From Mariniblastus sp. (lineage in GTDB: Bacteria > Planctomycetota > Planctomycetia > Pirellulales > Pirellulaceae), in NCBI GenBank assembly GCA_011523945.1, contig WTFU01000017.1, positions 1 through 64,000 on the forward strand: a DNA stretch of 64,000 bases, in the 5' to 3' direction. Positions 26,725 to 35,698 of the stretch are shown piece after piece. The notes under the pieces are model-generated. The model did not search any database and was not told the DNA's origin. It saw only the letters and a list, made by a program, of their open reading frames with translations. Each line of letters opens with the position of its first letter. Within the stretch, counting starts at the first letter, position 1. Position numbers and translations under genes: made by a program.

Positions 26725-27924
26725 ATGAAAGTAGCCGGAATACTAAACACGTGTGCCGTTTTGATCGCAATGGTTAGCATGGCAGGGTGTGCTGATCCGG
26801 AACCGGAGGTGGTTTCGACATCTGGTTCAGCAACTAATTCTGAACGCGACTCCGTTTCTTCCAGCGGTCCGGCTAGACCAGACACTCGCCCTGCGGAGGT
26901 CGAAGAGCGAAACGGTCGCGATATGGCGGCGGTTGATCGTGAACCCACCAGTACGGGTTCACAACCACGCGATTCACGTGATTCAAGACCGCGCGATTCA
27001 CGCGATTCATGGCCGTCCGAATCAAGAAGTTCTCAACCTGCGGGTCCTGGTGCCGGTGTTGGGGTTGGAGCGGGTATCGGGAGCGGACCGGTGCCAGGTA
27101 TTAGACCGCCCGGTGGAAATGATCTAAGCGATTCATCGTCTGGAATAGGCATGGCCTCCCGAGACAACGCTGCTCGAATTCCAGGTGTCTCAGGGCAACC
27201 GGAGCCTGGAGGGCAGCCTGCCCCCCGTGAGTACAAGTTAGAGTTTACTTCTGCCTCAGGTGCGAAAGGGTTGGAGGTGGGAGATACGATTCCAGAAGTG
27301 AGTGGTAAGGATCTGGATAACATCAAATTCAAACTTTCGGATTATAAAGGCAAAGTCATCATGTTGGATTTCTGGGGGGATTGGTGACCGCCTTGCCGTG
27401 CGATGTACGGACACGAGCGGACGCTCGTCAATGAGATGAAGGGACGCCCCTTTGTTTTACTAGGAGTTAACAGCGACAAAGAAAAGACCAGAGCCAAAGA
27501 CGCGGTGAAGGATAATAATTTGAATTGGCGAAGTTGGTGGGACAAGAGCACCCAGGGTGACATTTCATCCAGTTTTCAAATACGCGGTTGGCCAACGATT
27601 TTTTTGATTGATCACGAAGGCGTCATTCAGGCTAAGAACTTGCGAGGTAGTCAACTAGATACTGCGATTGAACAATTGGTTGCCCGGGCGGAGGGCGATG
27701 GTGCTGAGGGAGGACCTTTCATTAGTGAATGGCGCACCTTCGAAGACTCAAATGGGAGGTTTCAGGTGGAGGCACGATTGGTCGGTATGGCAGATGGAAA
27801 TGTTATCCTGCTACGGAAATCAGACCAGGTGGAAATAAACGTACCGCTTTCTAGGTTAAGCAAGCGAGATCAATCATTCTCGCGAACTGAGATTAAACGT
27901 TTAAACGCGATGAATCGGTTGTAA
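26725..27924 (+). CDS. Probable selenoprotein: TlpA-type thioredoxin lipoprotein with SHD1 domain (TGA read as Sec221)
   Basis: The ATG at 26725 follows GGGGAG and begins a lipoprotein signal ending M-S-M-A-G-C. Residues 60-165 are a low-complexity spacer with two R-D-S-R-D-S repeats and a G/P-rich run. From about 183 comes a TlpA/AhpC-like thioredoxin fold: K-V-I-M-L-D-F-W-G-D-W, then in-frame TGA at 27385-27387, then P-P-C-R-A-M-Y. The TGA occupies the first cysteine of the C-x-x-C motif, giving U221-P-P-C224. The same frame stays open to 27924 and encodes the rest of the fold, including the cis-proline G-W-P-T-I, and an SHD1 domain (330-399), as in other planctomycete thioredoxins. A SECIS-like hairpin follows. 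The alternative is a nonsense mutation or a read error. Confidence 0.75.
27413..27428 (+). promoter_or_regulatory. SECIS-like hairpin downstream of the in-frame TGA
   Basis: A perfect 6-bp stem, ACGAGC (27413-27418) with GCTCGT (27423-27428), carries the loop GGAC. The loop begins 32 nt after the TGA, within the UGA-to-loop range usual for bacterial SECIS elements, and starts with G-G, as in the E. coli fdhF element. A mutually exclusive hairpin, 27388-27420 with CCGC/GCGG and CCGT/ACGG, could also form closer to the TGA. Confidence 0.55.
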
Positions 27925-27995
27925 TTCGACACATCCGCGGTCGTCAATTGGAGAATTCGATGCGGAGTGAGCGGGTTAGCCTTCTCCCATCGGGG

Positions 27996-28025
27996 TTTGG
28001 GGGATTAAGATTTGGGGGATTAAGA
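27996..28025. repeat. Two perfect 15-bp tandem repeats
   Basis: TTTGGGGGATTAAGA occurs at 27996-28010 and again at 28011-28025, in the gap between the convergent selenoprotein candidate and the channel gene. No function is apparent; it is probably a slippage product. Confidence 0.8.
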
Positions 28026-28039
28026 TTTCTAATTGGGAT

Positions 28040-31000
28040 TCAGGTTTCGAGTTGAGAATCTGGGTTTAGAGTGTCTTGAGTCCCGCTAGGTCCCGGCCAC
28101 CCCGACCGTAAATTAAGGTCTCGCTGAGGGAATGGAATTTCTATATTGTGTTCTGCGAAACGTTGATTGATGCGGGTATGTAATTCAGTGATCACGCTCA
28201 AGCGATCTTCCAGGTCAGGTAAATAGGCGCGTAACGAAATCGTCAAAGCGCTATCCCCGAACCCGTCAAACGTTGAGATCGGCGGTGGTTCTTGCATAAG
28301 ACTTGGGTGGCCATTTGCAATATCAACCAAGAGTTTTCTGGCGAGTTGTGTATCGCTTCCGTACGCAATTCCAATGGTGATTTGTACGCGATTGATTGAA
28401 GCTGTCAACGTCCAGTTAATAAAAGAACCGGTGATCAGCGTTTTATTGGGAACGACTAAATCTTGTCGATCCCAGTTGGTAATGACGGTTGACCGCATGT
28501 TTATTTTGACAACTTTTCCCGTCGTACCCTCGACAGTCACGATGTCACCGGCGCGAATCGGCCGTTCAAACAGAAGGATGAGTCCGCAGACAAAATTCGC
28601 AACCACTTCTTGTAATCCGAATCCCAGTCCGACGCTTAATGCGGTCAGAATCCACCCAAATTGAGACCAGTCTAATTTTAGGATGTTTGCGAAAATCGCA
28701 ACTCCAATTGCGATGACGCCGTATTGGCATAGCGTTGTGATTGCTGTGCGTGTCCCCATGTTAATACGCGTGTCACTGGAAAGTAAAAGCTCAATCAGGC
28801 TTGAGAGGTTTTGGACCGCGCCGTAGGTCACGACAATTACAAGGCCTGCTTTGATGAGGCTGAGCAGAGTCGGAGATCCAAAAAATGGAATTTTAATATT
28901 GTTCGCTGCTTCAAAGATCGGCACCGATTGTGACCAGACGAGAGCAATTATGAACAAGGTTGCCAGGCTTACGAGCAAGCGGATAAGCGTTCGGGCTTGG
29001 TCACCAACCGAGGCGAGGTCAATGGCTTCTTCTTGCTCTGCCATGTGGATCAATCGCTCCCCTGCGGTATCAGGGATTACATTAGACGTGTCTTGAGACT
29101 GCTTGAGGCGACGTTTCTCGAGAGCTTCCGTAAGTGCAAGTCGCCGATATTTGATTGCAAACCAGCGAATAATCAAGCTGTACGTAAGAGCTCCGCCGGC
29201 CGAAATGATAATCGCTGTCATCATTCCAATTCCCATTTGCAGTGCAGTGTAGGTGTAGCCGTAAATGGCTAATACGCTAATGGCGACCGGGCAGCTTAAC
29301 AAAATAGGAAACCAGAGATATCTCAAGCGAGATATCATTCGCAACGGGTGTTCGCGGATTACATCAGCGAGTATGCCATCTGAAAACCGAAACAAGCGGT
29401 AGAGTGCTAGGAGCATGCAAAGGCTCGCGAGCAATAAACTGATTCGTCCGAGTCCGCCAAAGTGAATCGCTGCATCTCCGTGGACTGTAATGGAAGTGAT
29501 CAGGATCGCGGGAATGAATGCGAGCGTGAAGGAGCGGATGATCCGCCGCGTTAAGGCGAGCGAGTGGGTATTCCAGTGGAAATGTGTATCGCCGAGGCCA
29601 TCTTTTCGACAAGCATTGTAAATGAGTTGTAAGGAAACGATGACGAATGCGCTTAGTTTTAGCCCCTGTGCCAACCCTTCGAGCCATCCGGAGTTAGTTT
29701 CCACTTGAGAGAGAGCGAGCCCAATCCCTGCAAAGAGAATTGCCCCTGGAAGCGACATCAAAATGGTCAAAAGTAGAGCTTGCCACGTGTAGAAATACTG
29801 ATCTGTTGATATTTTTTTTACATGAGATTTGATATTCACTAGCAATGAAATGAATTTGAATCGAAGCAAAGCCAACGAGAGAAATAGAGTCAAGAAAATA
29901 GTGGTGGCGATGGGAGAGCGCCGGAGCGTAAGGAGTAGGGCATCGGAGAATTCAAATGCACGCTTTGGGTTTGCTACCCACTGGATTCCATCTTTCAAGC
30001 CCAGCAAGGAGTTAAGGTCAAAGGAATTAGATGTTCGCATCCAGAGTAATGATTCTTTGATCGATTTGTCGATGTCGTCGGTTTTTTCAAAAAACTGTTG
30101 TTTGTTTGCCTTAAGAGTCGCCAGATCACGTGTCAGTTTTTTATATTGATTTTTCAGATCGAACAGGTATTTATTTTGGTAGGCCAAAAGCTGTTTGATG
30201 TCTGAGGAGTCCGTGTCTTTGTACTCACTCATCAAAGCTTTGTGCTGGCGAATACGGAGGTAGTTCTCGCGTTCCTTCGCAAATGTATCGTCAACACTTG
30301 GAAGCGCTTCTGGTTGTTTTTGCTCGATTTCAAGAAAACCACTATGGATTTCCGCTTGAAGATAGAACAGGCTTTTGGCCATTGCCTGCCCGCCGCTTCC
30401 CAAACTTAGTTCGGCCGCAAAACTGTCGTATTCCGCCGTTATCTTTTCCAGTTTTTCAATTATGGCGGCATCGAATTCGGCAACTTGATTCCGCTGATTG
30501 ACCGAGGCCTCGTATTCCTTGATAAGTTCTTCAAGATTTGCTGCGACTTCGACGAGGTCGGGGTTGTTTGGGAAATTAAATGTCTTGATGGTGGATATTG
30601 TTTTTTGAGCTTCGCTTTGATTAATCTTGGCCTGCTCAATTCGAAGATTTTTTAGATTTTCGGATTCAACGTTCCAAACTTCATTCTGATAGTTTAGTTC
30701 GGCTTCGAACGTGGCCAGTCTGTCAGGAAGGCTCTTCTCTTCTGCGAGAAGCATGGCATTTTCTGTGGTGAGTGCATATTTTTCTGACAAAAACTCGAGG
30801 TTCTGAGCTGTTTGTTGAGCAGAATCATTGGCTGCTGGTTGATTGAAAAACTCTTTTAACTCACTTTGACGTATTTTTATTTCACTCAGACGCTTGCTGA
30901 TTTCAAACGGTCTTGTGTTAATTTGGCCGACTCGGTCGGCCAGATCGGATCGCGTTTGGGTCAGGATCTTGAGTGCATCACTTTGGGTGTCAATGATTTT

Positions 31001-31372
31001 CTGAAGATTGCCGGTGTCTTCCGGTAGCGTCGGAGGCACGCCATTTTTTTCTTTTGATTCAAACTGTTCTAACTTAGCCTGCCAGGATTTTATTTTGGTT
31101 GGCGATTCAGTGATTGCTTTGTTGTAAGTCTCGGTCTGGATTTTGCTTTTCTCAGCGTTCTGCAGAAATTGAATGGCAGCGTTGTAGTGATTGGTAAGTA
31201 CCAGCTTCTCTTTCTCACCGATCGTAGCGTCGGCATTGATCGCGTCCAATTTGGATTGGATCAATTTGATTTGTGGCGGGGGCGTGTCTTGTGAAATTGC
31301 CTGGCTGTGCAGTGGATCTACGGTTAACAGCCCAATAGAAATGGCAAGCAGAATGATTGAAACAGGGTGCAT
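28040..31372 (-). CDS. Large mechanosensitive channel, MscS/MscK (KefA) family
   Basis: This 1110-residue protein has a signal peptide (cut near L-H-S-Q-A), a periplasmic coiled-coil region from about 30 to 430, about eleven membrane helices between 480 and 890, and the MscS core. The core shows the pore-helix pattern A-L-S-V-G-L-G-F-G-L-Q-E-V-V-A-N-F and the beta domain R-P-I-R-A-G-D-I-V-T-V. This is the organisation of MscK, larger than the minimal MscS. Such channels open under membrane tension and release solutes on hypo-osmotic shock. It is monocistronic. Confidence 0.93.
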   Translation of the reverse strand: MHPVSIILLAISIGLLTVDPLHSQAISQDTPPPQIKLIQSKLDAINADATIGEKEKLVLTNHYNAAIQFLQNAEKSKIQTETYNKAITESPTKIKSWQAKLEQFESKEKNGVPPTLPEDTGNLQKIIDTQSDALKILTQTRSDLADRVGQINTRPFEISKRLSEIKIRQSELKEFFNQPAANDSAQQTAQNLEFLSEKYALTTENAMLLAEEKSLPDRLATFEAELNYQNEVWNVESENLKNLRIEQAKINQSEAQKTISTIKTFNFPNNPDLVEVAANLEELIKEYEASVNQRNQVAEFDAAIIEKLEKITAEYDSFAAELSLGSGGQAMAKSLFYLQAEIHSGFLEIEQKQPEALPSVDDTFAKERENYLRIRQHKALMSEYKDTDSSDIKQLLAYQNKYLFDLKNQYKKLTRDLATLKANKQQFFEKTDDIDKSIKESLLWMRTSNSFDLNSLLGLKDGIQWVANPKRAFEFSDALLLTLRRSPIATTIFLTLFLSLALLRFKFISLLVNIKSHVKKISTDQYFYTWQALLLTILMSLPGAILFAGIGLALSQVETNSGWLEGLAQGLKLSAFVIVSLQLIYNACRKDGLGDTHFHWNTHSLALTRRIIRSFTLAFIPAILITSITVHGDAAIHFGGLGRISLLLASLCMLLALYRLFRFSDGILADVIREHPLRMISRLRYLWFPILLSCPVAISVLAIYGYTYTALQMGIGMMTAIIISAGGALTYSLIIRWFAIKYRRLALTEALEKRRLKQSQDTSNVIPDTAGERLIHMAEQEEAIDLASVGDQARTLIRLLVSLATLFIIALVWSQSVPIFEAANNIKIPFFGSPTLLSLIKAGLVIVVTYGAVQNLSSLIELLLSSDTRINMGTRTAITTLCQYGVIAIGVAIFANILKLDWSQFGWILTALSVGLGFGLQEVVANFVCGLILLFERPIRAGDIVTVEGTTGKVVKINMRSTVITNWDRQDLVVPNKTLITGSFINWTLTASINRVQITIGIAYGSDTQLARKLLVDIANGHPSLMQEPPPISTFDGFGDSALTISLRAYLPDLEDRLSVITELHTRINQRFAEHNIEIPFPQRDLNLRSGWPGPSGTQDTLNPDSQLET

Positions 31373-31463
31373 AGTTGAAACGCTTGTTGCCGAAGAATGA
31401 TGATTGAGGAAATCTTATAATACTCCTTGGCGAAGGAAGTTGCCTAGGGTGTGGTGGAGTGTC

Positions 31464-32522
31464 CTAGCGGCTTAGTCCTATTCGGCGGCGAGCAAGGAGG
31501 CAGGCTGTTCCCGCGACCTCAAAGTCTGCACAGTTCTGAGGGCGTGTGTCATAGTGTCCGCAGCGATAAGGTCGGGTGCGATGTCCGTCTCCTTGCAGCG
31601 CAATACATTTGCCATTCGGACGAGGTACACAGGTTTCGCCATCGTCTCGCAACTGGATTAGTTCTGGATGCAGTTTGATGAAAGGATCTTCGGTAGAGAC
31701 GGTCAATAGATCAAATCCTTGACGGCAGCATGCTCCGCAGGAACCGCAGTCCTCTACGGTAAACCGCTTTTCCCAACGTTCGCAAGCTTGCTCATTAGGA
31801 GCAACGGTGGGAAGGTTGTTTTCATCTAGATGATGTTGACGACAGCTTAAAGTAGGTATTCCTGCCGCATCCCGTTCTCCTTGAACCGCCCAGACGCATG
31901 TTCCGCATTGAAGCTCTTTCGAGCCGGCGAGTAACGATCCGAGTCGATGGCGCTCGTGGGTGACATTCCAAAGTGAAGCTCTGCTAGATACGTTTCGAAC
32001 AATATCAGCGATCGCTGCAGTGGCTTGCAGGGCTCTTGTTAACACCGGTTCAAACGGTGGCAATCTGGCGAGATGGGCGGCGGTCTGAGCAAGCGGAATG
32101 GCTGGGTCGTCACCATCTTTGAGGGGGTCTTGCGGTAGCGCATCCCAGTAAGGTCTCCAATCGGTTGTTACCGCCATAAAATCGCGTAAGCCGTAAGGAG
32201 TCGACAACGCCGCTTGAACGCGATGGGCGGCATATTCGATTGTCAAATCGCGATCATCTATATTGCTTAAGCCCCAATCTGTCAGGTGCAGGCCGCGGCG
32301 CCCCGCGACCAGCCAGTGGCAGAGCTCGTGGAAGATCATCTGGGCTAGACAGTCATCCGCGTCGAAATAAGACGCTTCCGCGATTGTTAGCGTTCCTTTT
32401 CCATCATAGGTGGCAAACGCGTCAGGTGAGCGAACAATTTTAATACCAAGATCTTTTGCAGCCTGAATCCATATCAGGTCGACCGGATCTTGGTAGCGAT
32501 GGGAAATGGAGCGATCGAACAT
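31464..32522 (-). CDS. Zincin-like domain fused to YkgJ-type cysteine-cluster domain
   Basis: The N-terminal half (residues 1-150) contains M-I-F-H-E-L-C-H-W-L, an H-E-x-x-H metal motif like those of minimal zincin proteases. The middle has a first cysteine set, C-G-T-C-V-W followed by two later cysteines (about 208-248). The C-terminal part has C-G-S-C-G-A-C-C-R-Q-G and spaced cysteines that match the YkgJ (UPF0153) family, whose C-x-x-C-x-x-C-C is thought to bind zinc or an Fe-S cluster. No signal peptide is present, so the protein is probably cytoplasmic. The role is unknown; the fusion could join metal sensing to proteolysis or simply use structural metal. Confidence 0.8.
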   Translation of the reverse strand: MFDRSISHRYQDPVDLIWIQAAKDLGIKIVRSPDAFATYDGKGTLTIAEASYFDADDCLAQMIFHELCHWLVAGRRGLHLTDWGLSNIDDRDLTIEYAAHRVQAALSTPYGLRDFMAVTTDWRPYWDALPQDPLKDGDDPAIPLAQTAAHLARLPPFEPVLTRALQATAAIADIVRNVSSRASLWNVTHERHRLGSLLAGSKELQCGTCVWAVQGERDAAGIPTLSCRQHHLDENNLPTVAPNEQACERWEKRFTVEDCGSCGACCRQGFDLLTVSTEDPFIKLHPELIQLRDDGETCVPRPNGKCIALQGDGHRTRPYRCGHYDTRPQNCADFEVAGTACLLARRRIGLSR

Positions 32523-32683
32523 AAACGGACTCGTCGATTCTTCGATTATTGATAAACCAAGAAATCTTTATCGCACTTTTCCGTTGACTGGGATAGTCGA
32601 AAAAAATGTATGCTTATCAGCCTGCCGTTGGGTTTGGCCGAATTGTTGAGAAGCAATAGCTGAAGCATTGTCAGTACTCAAAA

Positions 32684-33793
32684 TTACTTTTCCAGTTGAC
32701 TACTCTTTTCCGGATTATTTTCAGCCAGTGCCATCAATGCGAACGCGGTTGCTGCCCGGCTTATGTAGTGTTTGCGGTCGCGTCTTGGAGAACGTGTGTA
32801 CCAGTCACCCGTCTTGAGCTGATGTTTTTGCAACCAAAGAAGCCCCTGGTCAGTAATGGACTTTTGAGATGCCAGCCCAGTTTTGAGAAGAACGTAGGTT
32901 GCGAACGCAGTCGCATAAGCTTCACTAGTAGTGGTCTGCCCTTCCCCTCCATCCCTCTTCCAGTTGGGTCCAGAGAGTGATGCCATTGACCAACCACCGT
33001 CGGCTGCTTGTGCATTTAGTAATTCTCGGCGGTACCGGTTTTTTTCTTTTTTGCGAAGGAGATCCGGCCAGAAATTACCAGCCCATAGACGCATTGCTTT
33101 GGCATGAAGGCTTTGGGGAGGATTGTTGGCTAGGTAGTTGCCCAGGCGTCCTGCGGCTTCTTTGTCTTGCGGTTTGAGGGCGTTCGTCTCTTTTATTTCT
33201 CCCAACGCAACCAGCATGAGCGTCGGACCAAACTCAGCATCTGATTCGAATGGCGGCCAATTGCATTGCAGCCAGTCTTCCCAGGTCCCGCTTTCATCAA
33301 GCAAGTGCCAGGCGTGGTCTAGCCCAGTCCGTGTGGCTGGATGAATTTCCTGTCCGCTTCGAGCATCACTCATCGCTAAAAAAGCAGCCGTTACAACCAT
33401 GCCTTCAACGCTTCCGTATTGGCTGCGAGGTTTCTCATCGCCATTAATATATTTGGTTAAATAATTTTGGGCGAAAGCGCGACCGTCGACGACCTCCGCC
33501 GAGCGTGGGTCAATGATAGGTTGGGCTGCAAGTCCCCAACCCGTTGTATGGCAACTGATGCAATTCCTCTGCTCGCGCCAGGATCGGGTGGCTTGTACCA
33601 GAGAGGCAACTCCATCAGTAAATGAAAAATCGTTGAGCGTGCGAAATTTGTTATCGACGAGAGCTGATTTTGGTTTTTCTAAAGCCTGTGGATTGCGGCC
33701 CGCCCTCTCATCGATCTCTTGTCCATTCATTACAAGGGATGAAGATGCAGAAACTGCAAAAAGCAATGCGGAAATGCGTCGCCGAGCAATCAT
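32684..33793 (-). CDS. Secreted terpenoid-cyclase-fold (prenyltransferase/squalene oxidase repeat) protein with haem c motif
   Basis: A signal peptide (residues 1-23) is followed by C-I-S-C-H at about 78, a single c-type haem attachment motif. The remaining protein is made of alpha/alpha repeats of the squalene cyclase or prenyltransferase-beta type, for example D-G-G-W-S-M-A and Q-L-K-T-G-D-W-Y-T-R. The catalytic D-x-D-D of hopene cyclases is not present, so this is not a cyclase enzyme in the usual sense. The 369-residue length fits the planctomycete proteins of this architecture, which are probably periplasmic electron-transfer or binding proteins. Confidence 0.82.
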   Translation of the reverse strand: MIARRRISALLFAVSASSSLVMNGQEIDERAGRNPQALEKPKSALVDNKFRTLNDFSFTDGVASLVQATRSWREQRNCISCHTTGWGLAAQPIIDPRSAEVVDGRAFAQNYLTKYINGDEKPRSQYGSVEGMVVTAAFLAMSDARSGQEIHPATRTGLDHAWHLLDESGTWEDWLQCNWPPFESDAEFGPTLMLVALGEIKETNALKPQDKEAAGRLGNYLANNPPQSLHAKAMRLWAGNFWPDLLRKKEKNRYRRELLNAQAADGGWSMASLSGPNWKRDGGEGQTTTSEAYATAFATYVLLKTGLASQKSITDQGLLWLQKHQLKTGDWYTRSPRRDRKHYISRAATAFALMALAENNPEKSSQLEK

Positions 33794-34258
33794 AGGACCC
33801 CTGTGACCTCAAGAATGATTCAAGAAATTTTTCAATGCCCCATTCTACAAACTCTCTGGTGAGTAGGGCAAATATTCCTCGCATAATATTGGCTTAGATC
33901 GAGGGCTGCTGATTTTCTTTTAGGGATTCCAACTGAGTTTTAAATACGGTTGGAGCTCTTATTGATCATTAATGAAGCCGGTTATTCTGAAGCACGTTGT
34001 TTGCGCAGAGAGTGCAGTCTTTGGAAGTGAACCTGGTTGTCATCGATTAGCCCGGAAAAGCCATGTTTTTGTGTTGTGGTGGCAAATCAAGCGAACGCGA
34101 ACCTTGGGATTTCTATTGCTGTTTGCCGGCGCCATTGTTGCAACCTGGTTGGCGATTGGAATGCACTGGCAGTTCGTTAACCGATGCGCGTTTCGTGACT
34201 TCAGCGCAAAAAGGAACCGAGGCCGCTTCCGACCTCGGTTCTTCCAATTTCAAGAAAG
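33794..34258. other. 465-bp stretch upstream of the tRNA gene without a gene
   Basis: It lies between the divergent haem-protein start and the 3' end of tRNA-Arg. The frames crossing it continue through the tRNA and are not coding. I see no repeat or hairpin of note. Confidence 0.5.
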
Positions 34259-34332
<74 letters not shown>

Positions 34333-34777
34333 ATTTAGAAAACGTCAGCACTTGGTTGAACCTAGTAGGGCGAAAAGATTCTACCATCGCGAAAATTTAT
34401 CACAACGCCAATTGGTGGAGCAGTTAGATGGATTCTGGTGATTTTTAAGCGGGTGTCGACTAGATTTTGCTGGTTTTTGTGAAAAGCTTGCTGTATTTTT
34501 TCCACGTCTTTGCAAGTCTTTTTAGAGAAATTCGGCGTTTTTCTTCGTGGACACGATCGATTAATCCGGAATAATTACCCCAACATCCGGACAATCGTCA
34601 ATTTCTTCCCTATTGCGGATGTTTAACGGTGTGGAGTTTGAAATGACGAAATTTGTAAGGTAATTTTTCTTGTTTCGGTAGTTCGAGCTTCAAGTGTGAT
34701 ACAATCGATTACGCGTACGACTCGTCTTTTTCGAGTACGTCAGCTTGCGAAAAGGTATTGTTCAGGGCAATTTGCAA
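34333..34777. other. 445-bp stretch between tRNA-Arg and the FHA gene
   Basis: No convincing ORF. A TGATACAAT extended -10-like box is at 34697-34705, and a short ACTCG/CGAGT hairpin follows before the FHA gene. Confidence 0.45.
34697..34705 (+). promoter_or_regulatory. Possible extended -10 promoter of the FHA gene
   Basis: TG-A-TACAAT, five of six matches to the -10 consensus with an extended TG. It is 73 nt before the FHA start. There is no good -35 hexamer at 17 nt, so the call is weak. Confidence 0.3.
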
Positions 34778-35431
34778 ATGTCAACGATCACTCTCAGGGT
34801 ACTAGACGGTTCCGACCGCGGTAAGGTTTTTGAATCTATTGCAGCGCCCGTTACGATTGGTCGTGAAGAAGGAAATACGATCCAGCTTAATGACGAGCGC
34901 ATTTCGAGGTTTCATCTTAAGATCCAACAGGATCATGATGATCTCGTTCTTACTGACCTTGAGAGTACCAACGGATCGAAAGTTAACAACGAAGAAGTTC
35001 AGTTGCGTATCCTTCGTCATGGCGATTTGATCACCCTGGGCAGAAGTACTCTGATCTTTGGAAGTCGTCTTGAAATCAATGAACGGTTGGATCGAGGTGA
35101 TACTGGCCGGAAAGTCGATTCTCAAGAAGCGGGCTCTCAGCCTTCCGCCGAGAATGTGGCCGTCAAGTCAGGCCGACAAGAGGATCCGAGTTGCCGACAG
35201 GCGTTACTTGCCCACACCCCTCCGAAACTTCCCGATCGACTTTCACCTGGACAAGCGGCTCAGCTTTCTGAGGTAGTGGAGTTCTTACACCTGCACGTTC
35301 GTGGAGTCGTTAGTGAAGTTGAACTGGATAAGCGAAAGAAGAGTGTCGAGCTGACGCGGGAACAGTGGCAGAAAATGATTGACGTTCAAGCGAGACTGGC
35401 GGAGTATCTTCGTCGCATAAGTAATCCTTGA
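34778..35431 (+). CDS. FHA domain protein
   Basis: I use the ATG at 34778, because the FHA domain begins at once (T-I-T-L-R-V-L-D-G-S-D-R-G); the longer frame from 34745 adds 11 unrelated residues. The 217-residue protein has G-R-E-E-G-N-T-I, R-I-S-R-F-H and L-E-S-T-N-G-S, the phosphothreonine-binding loops of FHA domains. A linker of about 50 residues leads to a C-terminal helical region rich in charges (residues 150-215). It probably reads Ser/Thr kinase signalling; no kinase gene is in the window. Confidence 0.9.
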   Translation: MSTITLRVLDGSDRGKVFESIAAPVTIGREEGNTIQLNDERISRFHLKIQQDHDDLVLTDLESTNGSKVNNEEVQLRILRHGDLITLGRSTLIFGSRLEINERLDRGDTGRKVDSQEAGSQPSAENVAVKSGRQEDPSCRQALLAHTPPKLPDRLSPGQAAQLSEVVEFLHLHVRGVVSEVELDKRKKSVELTREQWQKMIDVQARLAEYLRRISNP

Positions 35432-35698
35432 TCTCGCGTTTGTCTTCACGCTGGCTAAGCAATGCTCCGTGGCTCTCACAGAGTTGGCTGCAGTGCAACG
35501 CGCCTCCGTTAATTTGTTCCGAATCTTGCGACCGGAGCTCAAATGTGCCTTCTTAGCCTCTTTTGGTTGTGATGCTACAGTGGGATGTTGCTTATTTGGT
35601 GAGTGTCAAGAATCGCATTACTGAATCAAGTTGTAGTTTTCCAACGCAAGCTCGCCGTGAGTTGAGCATTTCTTGATTGAGTTTTCCTTGAACTGGGG

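Noticed and set aside
26939-26962. GTGAACCC/GGGTTCAC inverted repeat
   Set aside because: It lies inside the coding low-complexity spacer of the selenoprotein candidate and is short; chance or coding composition is a sufficient explanation.
27403-27924. Separate 173-residue gene beginning at the ATG after the TGA
   Set aside because: It lacks the thioredoxin active-site cysteine and its fold start, has no ribosome binding site, and continues the upstream frame exactly; readthrough or a broken gene explains it better.
28040-31372. Possible fusion of a separate coiled-coil protein to MscS
   Set aside because: MscK proteins normally carry a long periplasmic N-terminal region, so this is the standard layout.
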